From an uncultured Streptococcus sp. (GTDB taxonomy: Bacteria; Bacillota; Bacilli; Lactobacillales; Aerococcaceae), in contig CAJZJY010000014.1 of assembly GCA_916050055.1 (NCBI GenBank), positions 1 through 12,747 of the forward strand: a DNA stretch of 12,747 nucleotides, read 5' to 3'. This document shows positions 8,134 through 12,747 of this stretch, in pieces. The notes below the pieces were generated by a model. That model was not told the origin of the DNA and searched no databases. It worked only from the letters and a program-made list of their open reading frames with translations. The first letter of the stretch is position 1. Every line of letters begins with the position of its first letter. A program made the translations under genes and the position numbers.

Positions 8134-8802
8134 ATGAACATGAAAGAATTAGTCGGCAAGAAAGCCGCAGAATATGTAGAAAGTGGAATGACGGTTGGTC
8201 TAGGAACTGGTTCGACAGCCTACTATTTTGTAGAAGAAATCGGTCGCCGCGTGAAAGAAGAAGGACTCGAAATCGTGGGAGTAACGACTTCTTTAGCAAC
8301 GAAGAAACAAGCAGAAGCGCTTGGGATTCCGTTGAAGAGTGTGGATGAAGTGGATTATATCGACGTAACGATTGACGGCGCAGACGAAATTGCTCCAGAT
8401 TTTTCAGGAATCAAAGGTGGCGGCGGTGCATTATTATTCGAAAAAATCGTTGCCGAACAATCAAAAAGTGTTATCTGGATTGTAGACGAATCAAAAATGG
8501 TCGACTACTTAGGTCGTTTCCCATTACCAGTGGAAGTGGTACCTTATGGGTCAGAACAATTATTCAAACGTTTTGAAGCGCTAGGATACAAGCCAACATT
8601 CCGCGAACGTGACGGAGAACGTTACTTAACCGATAGCAAAAACTACATTATCGACTTGGATGTCTATCCAATTAAAGACCCAATCGCATTTGGAGAAAAA
8701 ATCAAAGGCATGACAGGCGTGGTAGAGCAAGGTCTCTTCACAAACATGACAGATATCGTGCTTGTAGGAACTCCTGATGGGGTTGTCGTAAAACAATTCT
8801 AA
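8134..8802 (+). CDS. rpiA: Ribose-5-phosphate isomerase A
   Basis: The 222-residue cytoplasmic enzyme interconverts ribulose 5-phosphate and ribose 5-phosphate in the non-oxidative pentose phosphate pathway, feeding nucleotide synthesis. The RpiA motifs are complete: the phosphate-binding loop GLGTGST (22-28), DGADEI with Asp81 and Asp84, and [11 protein letters not shown] with Lys94 and the catalytic-base Glu103. Length is typical. The first ATG at 8134 is eight bases from AGGGGG; a second ATG at 8140 is possible but less well placed. It follows uvrA and is closed by a strong hairpin that it shares with the convergent rpn gene. No partner pentose gene is adjacent. Confidence 0.97.
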   Translation: MNMKELVGKKAAEYVESGMTVGLGTGSTAYYFVEEIGRRVKEEGLEIVGVTTSLATKKQAEALGIPLKSVDEVDYIDVTIDGADEIAPDFSGIKGGGGALLFEKIVAEQSKSVIWIVDESKMVDYLGRFPLPVEVVPYGSEQLFKRFEALGYKPTFRERDGERYLTDSKNYIIDLDVYPIKDPIAFGEKIKGMTGVVEQGLFTNMTDIVLVGTPDGVVVKQF

Positions 8803-8809
8803 AAAATAA

Positions 8810-8852
8810 CCGCTTAGAGTCAGCACAGATGCGTGATTCTAAGCGGTTTTTG
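8810..8852. terminator. Bidirectional terminator between rpiA and the Rpn nuclease gene
   Basis: CCGCTTAGA (8810-8818) pairs perfectly with TCTAAGCGG (8838-8846) around a 19-base loop. TTTTT follows on the plus strand, and the reverse strand continues TTATTTTTT, so it can stop transcription from both converging genes. Confidence 0.85.
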
Positions 8853-9689
8853 TTATAGTGTATTTTTAATTTTTTGAATCTCTTCTTCAGATAATCCGGT
8901 GTGTTTCATGATTTCTGTGATAGGAAGATTCATTTTAAGAAATGCCAAAACTTGACCTTCTTTAAGTCCAGCTTCTCTAGCGGTCTCTTTGGCATATTCG
9001 ATTGTTTTCCAATAGACTTCTTCGTATTTTTCCATTTGTTCCGCCATCTTCATTTCCTCCGAATCTAAATTATAGAAATCAACAACAGCATAAGCGTCTT
9101 GAATTTCTTTGGATGCTTTTGCCGTGATTGTACCATTTTTAAGGAAATTTCTCCACTCATTGAAGGCTTCGTCCTGGTTGGATAATGTGGTTGCTAAATT
9201 GACGAGATAAACACGCTCGAAAGGTTGATCTTTTTCATTTAAAACTTCTCGATTTTTCTCTAAATTTACAAGACCGATTTCTACTCTTGGTTCAGGATCT
9301 TCTTTAAAAACAGAAAAATCGGTTACGACAATCGAAACAACAGGTTTATAGGTTTGATGGCCTGCAGAATAACTCTCCATATAAGTTGATGCCATATAAT
9401 AGCGAATGCGTTCAAAGAAGCCTCGATGCTTGTATAGTTGCATTTCAATGATAATATCAATTCCTTCTTCTGTTGTTGCGGCAATATCCACGATGGTTTG
9501 GTACATTTCTAAATTTACTCCAGCGAGATTCTCACGATATTTTTGAATTTGATATGGATTGGTAGGTTTTACATTAGATAATTTCATCCCAGTCACAACT
9601 TGAATAAAATTTTGTAAGATATATTCTTTCCCCTCGCTTGTCATCATTTTTTTAAACATTAAATCATTTGTTGGTAAAATCTTTCTCAT
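8853..9689 (-). CDS. Rpn-family PD-(D/E)XK nuclease (recombination-promoting nuclease / putative transposase)
   Basis: The 278-residue protein begins MRKILPTNDLMFKKMM, the hallmark N-terminus of the Rpn/PDDEXK_2 family. The nuclease core shows Asp9 in PTNDLMFK, Asp68 in VDIAA, and Glu82-x-Gln84 in IIIEMQL, consistent with the PD-(D/E)xK/ExQ active site. The C-terminus carries the typical GLKEGQ element and a short helical repeat, LPITEIMKHTGLSEEEI. Escherichia coli Rpn proteins are DNA endonucleases that promote RecA-independent recombination, and relatives are often annotated as transposases; phage defence has been proposed for some. The gene is complete, single and flanked by housekeeping genes. 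It looks more AT-rich than its neighbours, compatible with acquisition. The start at 9689 is seven bases from AGGAGGG (9703-9697), which lies in an inverted repeat. No terminal repeats or target duplications are seen, so I do not call a mobile element. Confidence 0.88.
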   Translation of the reverse strand: MRKILPTNDLMFKKMMTSEGKEYILQNFIQVVTGMKLSNVKPTNPYQIQKYRENLAGVNLEMYQTIVDIAATTEEGIDIIIEMQLYKHRGFFERIRYYMASTYMESYSAGHQTYKPVVSIVVTDFSVFKEDPEPRVEIGLVNLEKNREVLNEKDQPFERVYLVNLATTLSNQDEAFNEWRNFLKNGTITAKASKEIQDAYAVVDFYNLDSEEMKMAEQMEKYEEVYWKTIEYAKETAREAGLKEGQVLAFLKMNLPITEIMKHTGLSEEEIQKIKNTL

Positions 9690-9694
9690 TTTTC

Positions 9695-9736
9695 ATCCCT
9701 CCTATTCTGAGATACGACAAAAAAGAAGGAGGGCAT
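9695..9736. repeat. Inverted repeat covering the rpn ribosome binding site
   Basis: ATCCCTCCTATTCT (9695-9708) faces AGAAGGAGGGCAT (9724-9736) across a 15-base loop. The core is CCCTCCT against AGGAGGG, and the pairing extends with small bulges. In the rpn transcript the 3' arm is the Shine-Dalgarno sequence itself, so the upstream arm can act as an anti-Shine-Dalgarno. Whether the rpn transcript begins early enough to include both arms is not known; no clear promoter is visible. Confidence 0.55.
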
Positions 9737-9768
9737 TTCAATTTGTGTGCGAAAATCAAGGAGGAGTG

Positions 9769-9777
9769 TGCTATACT
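9769..9777 (+). promoter_or_regulatory. Extended -10 promoter of the yeiH operon
   Basis: TGCTATACT is identical to the extended -10 element of rpiA and again has no clear -35 box. Transcription would begin near 9784, which supports a protein start at 9811 and rules out the longer GTG start at 9745. The ribosome binding site is GAAAGGA (9795-9801). Confidence 0.6.
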
Positions 9778-9810
9778 AGTAAAGATTTAGTATTGAAAGG
9801 ATCTGATGAA

Positions 9811-10797
9811 ATGTCATTATTCATGGAAAAAAGAAAAGGATTGTTGTGTACATTTGCTATAGCGGTTGTCTCAGTGATGCTCGATAAGCTATTCCCAGTC
9901 ATTGGGAGTGCGGTATTTGCTATTATTTTAGGGATGGTCTTGAACCAATTTTGGAAAATCCCAAGTGATTTTAGACCGGGGATCAATTATTCAGCGAAAA
10001 AATTATTACATTACTCCATTATCGCACTAGGATTTACAATGTCGTTTGCGCAGGTGAGCCAAACAGGTGCATCATCGTTCCCAGTGACGATTGTGACCAT
10101 CTCGATTGCGTTTCTAACAGCGCTACTTGTAGGAAATTTCTTCAAATTGTCTCGTCCACTGAAGATTCTTGTAGGTTTCGGGACTGCGATTTGCGGGGGC
10201 TCTGCGATTGCGGCAGCTTCACCGATTATTAGAGCAGAAGATGATGAAGTCGCGTTGTCAATTTCAACCATTTTCCTATTCAACGTCATCGCGGTATTCC
10301 TATTCCCATTCTTAGGACATATGATGGGCATGGACGCGTCGCAATTCGGACTTTTCGCAGGGACAGCGATTAACGATACATCAAGCGTGGTTGCAGCCGG
10401 CGCAAGTTACAGTGCAGAAGCGTTAGAAATCGCGACAATCGTGAAACTTACTCGTGCGTTGATGATTGTTCCAGCCTGCCTCGTATTATCATTTGTCGAA
10501 GCACGTCGCATGAAACAAGAAGGACAAAGCGTTCAATGGAAGAATATCGTGCCAATGTTTATCATTTGGTTCATGGTCGCTTCCATCATTACAAGTGTGG
10601 GATTATTCCCAAATTCCCTTGTACCGTATGCAAAATTAGCATCTAACTGGTTGATGGCGATGGCATTAGCAGGTATCGGTATGCAAGTATCCTTCCAACA
10701 ATTCAAAGAAGCAGGGGCAAAACCAATCTTAACCGGTTTAGCTACTTGGTTTATGGTGACTGTCACTAGCTTAATCATGCAGTACTTCGTTTTATAG
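9811..10797 (+). CDS. YeiH/UPF0324-family putative sulfate exporter (inner-membrane protein)
   Basis: The 328-residue hydrophobic protein has about nine or ten predicted membrane helices spread over its length. It carries the paired YeiH-family motifs GTAICGGSAIAAASP (125-139) and GTAINDTSSVVAAG (184-197), an inverted-repeat pattern resembling transporters with two re-entrant half-sites. The family is annotated as a conserved membrane protein or putative sulfate exporter; the substrate is not experimentally settled in general. The start at 9811 has GAAAGGA nine bases upstream and lies downstream of the likely promoter. It is followed 12 bases later by a small membrane-protein gene and shares its terminator, so the two probably form an operon. 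No sulfur-metabolism or LysR regulator gene is adjacent, so the context does not confirm sulfate as substrate. Confidence 0.88.
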   Translation: MSLFMEKRKGLLCTFAIAVVSVMLDKLFPVIGSAVFAIILGMVLNQFWKIPSDFRPGINYSAKKLLHYSIIALGFTMSFAQVSQTGASSFPVTIVTISIAFLTALLVGNFFKLSRPLKILVGFGTAICGGSAIAAASPIIRAEDDEVALSISTIFLFNVIAVFLFPFLGHMMGMDASQFGLFAGTAINDTSSVVAAGASYSAEALEIATIVKLTRALMIVPACLVLSFVEARRMKQEGQSVQWKNIVPMFIIWFMVASIITSVGLFPNSLVPYAKLASNWLMAMALAGIGMQVSFQQFKEAGAKPILTGLATWFMVTVTSLIMQYFVL

Positions 10798-10809
10798 AAA
10801 GGACGCCGT

Positions 10810-11001
10810 ATGAAAAGATTATTGGGACTCGGGTTTTGGATTAGTGCCTTGTACTTTATCTTATATACGAAAATTCCAGCGCTACAAGACTTCGTGAGTA
10901 CACCAGTAGGGCCGTATGTGCATGTCGTGATGGTTGTTTTACTCATTGTGGGGATTTTCTTCTACGTACTGCGCATTATCCATTACTTATTTTTCCCGTA
11001 G
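10810..11001 (+). CDS. Small two-helix membrane protein of unknown function
   Basis: The 63-residue protein begins MKRLLGLGFWISALYFILYT. It has a first membrane helix at about residues 4-20, a short polar and Pro/Gly-containing loop (KIPALQDFVSTPVGPYVH), and a second helix at about 38-61 ending YLFFP. Basic residues at the N-terminus suggest that both ends face the cytoplasm. I do not recognise a family. AAAGGA (10798-10803) is six bases from the ATG, and only 12 bases separate it from the yeiH stop, so it is almost certainly co-transcribed. It could be an accessory subunit of the transporter or an independent small membrane protein; neither is shown by sequence. Confidence 0.75.
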   Translation: MKRLLGLGFWISALYFILYTKIPALQDFVSTPVGPYVHVVMVVLLIVGIFFYVLRIIHYLFFP

Positions 11002-11007
11002 ACATAG

Positions 11008-11040
11008 AAAAGAGCTTAGGCAATCGCCTAAGCTCTTTTG
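11008..11040. terminator. Bidirectional terminator between the 63-aa gene and fni
   Basis: A perfect 14-base-pair stem runs from 11008-11021 (AAAAGAGCTTAGGC) to 11026-11039 (GCCTAAGCTCTTTT) with a four-base AATC loop. Both strands end the stem in TTTT, so it can serve the plus-strand yeiH operon and the minus-strand mevalonate operon. Confidence 0.9.
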
Positions 11041-11043
11041 CTT

Positions 11044-12108
11044 TTAACGTTGTGCAAGATGTTTCCAATCAATCCCGCGGGCATCACACCAGTTTTGGAG
11101 GCTTGGTGCGACCACAATAGGAGCTTGTTGGAGACTAGAAATACTATCCGCACCGACAAGCGTTAAGATCGTTGTCAGTTGCTCTTTCCATGTTTGAACC
11201 GTATGGATGGCGTCTGGAAGGGAGTCGTCTTTACGTACGAGATGCAACATTTCACCAGACAATCCGACTAGGCTGGCTCCAAGCGCAAAACATTTGGCTA
11301 TGTCCATCGGCGTCTTCACACCGCCAGAAGCGATGATTGGGGTGCGGCTTCCTTGGGCTTCCATGAGCGACGTCAATGTCGTTTGGCCCCAGTCTTCTAG
11401 GAAATCAAGTTTATCTTCCTTGCGACGGCCGTTTTCGATTTTGGCGAAATTCGTACCGCCAGTACCGCTAATATCGATGGCAGCTACACCAATACTCTCT
11501 AGTTGTGTGATGGCTTCACGGCTAAACCCGAATCCGACTTCTTTTACGATAACGGGAACGGCACTCGCTTTGACGATTTCTTCGATGTTTTTAAGCCAAT
11601 TGCTAAAGACGCGGTCACCTTCTGGCATCACGAGTTCTTGTGCACGGTTGACGTGAATTTGAATCGCGTTTGCTTCGATGATATCGACAGCGCGTTTAGC
11701 AGCCTCAGCATCGTAATGCGCACCAAGGTTCGCAAAGAGGATTCCATTTGGATTTTCCTGGCGAATCACCTTGAAGCTTTCCGCACTTTCAGGAAATTTC
11801 ATCGCGATACTCATCGAACCTGTCGCCATTGCCATGCCTGTTTCACGAGCCAAGATGGCTAAGCGCTGGTTTAACGCAGTCGTGAGTGGACTACCACCCG
11901 TGATAGCGTTGATGAAAAAGGGAACATCGAAGGCGAGTCCAGCAAGCTTGGTCTGAAATGTTACATCAGCCACATCAACGGTTGTGAAGGGATGATGCAC
12001 GAAGCGCGTTTCCATAAACTCGGGAGCGCTCGTTGCACGGTATTGCTGGTTTGCATGACCCACATGCTCGTCCTTTCGATTCATTTGTTGTTGAAATAAA
12101 TCCATCAT
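11044..12108 (-). CDS. fni: Type 2 isopentenyl-diphosphate delta-isomerase (FMN-dependent)
   Basis: The 354-residue cytoplasmic flavoenzyme interconverts isopentenyl and dimethylallyl diphosphate, the last shared step before isoprenoid chain building for undecaprenyl carrier and quinones. Family motifs in order are RKDEHV (11-16), the FMN-contacting INAITGGS (66-73), HVNRAQE with His152, Asn154 and Gln157-Glu158 of the metal/substrate site, VKEVGFG (188-194), DISGTGGTN (212-220), and the phosphate-binding SGGVKTPMDIAKCFALGA (261-278). All are intact and the length is typical. It follows the phosphomevalonate kinase gene: its AAAGGAG (12119-12113) overlaps the kinase stop codon, so the two are translationally coupled. 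The second ATG (12105) is seven bases from that site and the first (12108) four, so the true start may be the second. It is the last gene of the operon before the shared terminator. Confidence 0.96.
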   Translation of the reverse strand: MMDLFQQQMNRKDEHVGHANQQYRATSAPEFMETRFVHHPFTTVDVADVTFQTKLAGLAFDVPFFINAITGGSPLTTALNQRLAILARETGMAMATGSMSIAMKFPESAESFKVIRQENPNGILFANLGAHYDAEAAKRAVDIIEANAIQIHVNRAQELVMPEGDRVFSNWLKNIEEIVKASAVPVIVKEVGFGFSREAITQLESIGVAAIDISGTGGTNFAKIENGRRKEDKLDFLEDWGQTTLTSLMEAQGSRTPIIASGGVKTPMDIAKCFALGASLVGLSGEMLHLVRKDDSLPDAIHTVQTWKEQLTTILTLVGADSISSLQQAPIVVAPSLQNWCDARGIDWKHLAQR

Positions 12109-12117
12109 TAATCTCCT

Positions 12118-12747
12118 TTACCAGGCTTCAGCGATAGAAAGCGGAAGCACTTGAATTTGAGCCTTGGCCCATTGAGTTTCAATTTGTTGTCTTTGAGTTT
12201 CGTTTGGTGTAAAGCAAATGCCACAGTCGCCACCACCAGCACCGGATGTTTTTGCGCAGGCACCATTTTGTTCGGCAAGGTCGCAGAGTGTTCGGAGTGC
12301 AGGGGTTTCGATTTCCAGCTGCATCACTTGTGCAAATTCATTTAAGAGTGCACGGTTGGCACGGATGCCTTCTTGTAAGGCTGGGATGTCTTGAGTTTTC
12401 CAAGCATTTTGTAAGCCTTGAACGATGGCATGGCTCTTTTTGAGAAATTCCTTGTAAAAGGCGCTATCGGTTTCGACTTTCCGTTTCTTCTCAGTGGCTT
12501 GAATGAGTGAATCGGTGATAGCGACTTGTCCCGTCCATCCTACTAAGAGGGTGAAGTCTGGGAGCTCTGGAAGGCGCTCAATCATGAGGTCTTTCCAGTC
12601 GGCATCACAAATGGCTTTAATCGATTGGTTTTGTAATTGTTCGAGTAAACAGCTTCGATTGGGACTTGTGTAATACACCATTCCTCCAAAAGAAGAGGCG
12701 GCAATATCTCCAAAGGATCCACGTTGGGATAAGCGGAGATTCGTTAA
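12118..12747 (-). CDS. mvaK2: Phosphomevalonate kinase, C-terminal part (partial, N-terminus off the right edge)
   Basis: The minus-strand frame is open from the right edge to TAA at 12120-12118, giving 209 residues. The visible part holds two GHMP-kinase landmarks of phosphomevalonate kinase: QRGSFGDIAASSFGG near the edge (residues about 8-22 of the fragment), which carries the conserved aspartate of the active site, and KTSGAGGGDCGICF, the third GHMP motif. The enzyme phosphorylates mevalonate 5-phosphate to the diphosphate in the mevalonate pathway. An internal ATG at 12681 is not a start, because the conserved motif lies upstream of it in frame. With fni directly downstream, this is the usual end of the Lactobacillales mvaK1-mvaD-mvaK2-fni arrangement; the first two genes would lie outside the window. 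Confidence 0.93.
   Translation of the reverse strand, partial: LTNLRLSQRGSFGDIAASSFGGMVYYTSPNRSCLLEQLQNQSIKAICDADWKDLMIERLPELPDFTLLVGWTGQVAITDSLIQATEKKRKVETDSAFYKEFLKKSHAIVQGLQNAWKTQDIPALQEGIRANRALLNEFAQVMQLEIETPALRTLCDLAEQNGACAKTSGAGGGDCGICFTPNETQRQQIETQWAKAQIQVLPLSIAEAW

Noticed and set aside
9745..9810. Longer N-terminus for the YeiH protein from a GTG at 9745
   Set aside because: The extension crosses the likely promoter TGCTATACT at 9769-9777, is unlike family N-termini, and a good ribosome binding site serves the ATG at 9811.
8853..9810. An insertion sequence around the Rpn gene
   Set aside because: No terminal inverted repeats or target duplications were found. The inverted repeat at 9695-9736 is local to the leader and has no copy at the other end.

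Overview
The window is a stretch of ordinary low-GC Gram-positive chromosome, most likely from the order Lactobacillales. The evidence is a YwfO-type HD hydrolase next to a LipL-type octanoyltransferase, a mevalonate-pathway operon with type 2 isopentenyl-diphosphate isomerase, strong AGGAGG-type ribosome binding sites, and a Gram-positive LexA box. A Granulicatella/Carnobacteriaceae-like source is my guess from general gene content; it cannot be proven from the window.

Layout. (1) 1-2209, minus strand: lipL (protein octanoyl/lipoyl transfer) followed by a YwfO-family HD-domain dNTP triphosphohydrolase that runs off the left edge. (2) 2399-4286, plus strand: an overlapping response regulator/histidine kinase pair of the VanR/VanS type with no resistance genes beside it, ended by an unusual hairpin. 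(3) 4382-8802, plus strand: exonuclease III (xth), uvrA under a LexA-box promoter, and rpiA. This joins base excision repair, nucleotide excision repair and the pentose phosphate pathway. (4) 8853-9689, minus strand: a lone Rpn-family PD-(D/E)XK nuclease, the only clearly accessory gene. (5) 9811-11001, plus strand: a YeiH-family membrane transporter followed by a 63-residue two-helix membrane protein. (6) 11044-12747, minus strand: fni and the C-terminal part of phosphomevalonate kinase, the promoter-distal end of a mevalonate operon.

Regulation that can be read directly: a near-perfect LexA operator overlaps the -35 box of uvrA. Several promoters (lipL, xth, uvrA, rpiA, yeiH) carry TGn-extended -10 boxes, mostly with poor -35 boxes. 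Bidirectional hairpin terminators sit at both convergent junctions (rpiA/rpn and the 63-aa gene/fni). Two leader structures stand out: an inverted repeat that could hide the ribosome binding site of the rpn mRNA, and a terminator-like hairpin after the kinase gene that contains a perfect Shine-Dalgarno sequence and start codon opening a 21-codon frame ahead of xth.

I do not see a new multi-gene defence or biosynthetic system. The noteworthy observations are regulatory and contextual. There are no tRNA, rRNA, CRISPR or insertion-sequence features that I can support, and no gene-free stretch longer than 300 bases.
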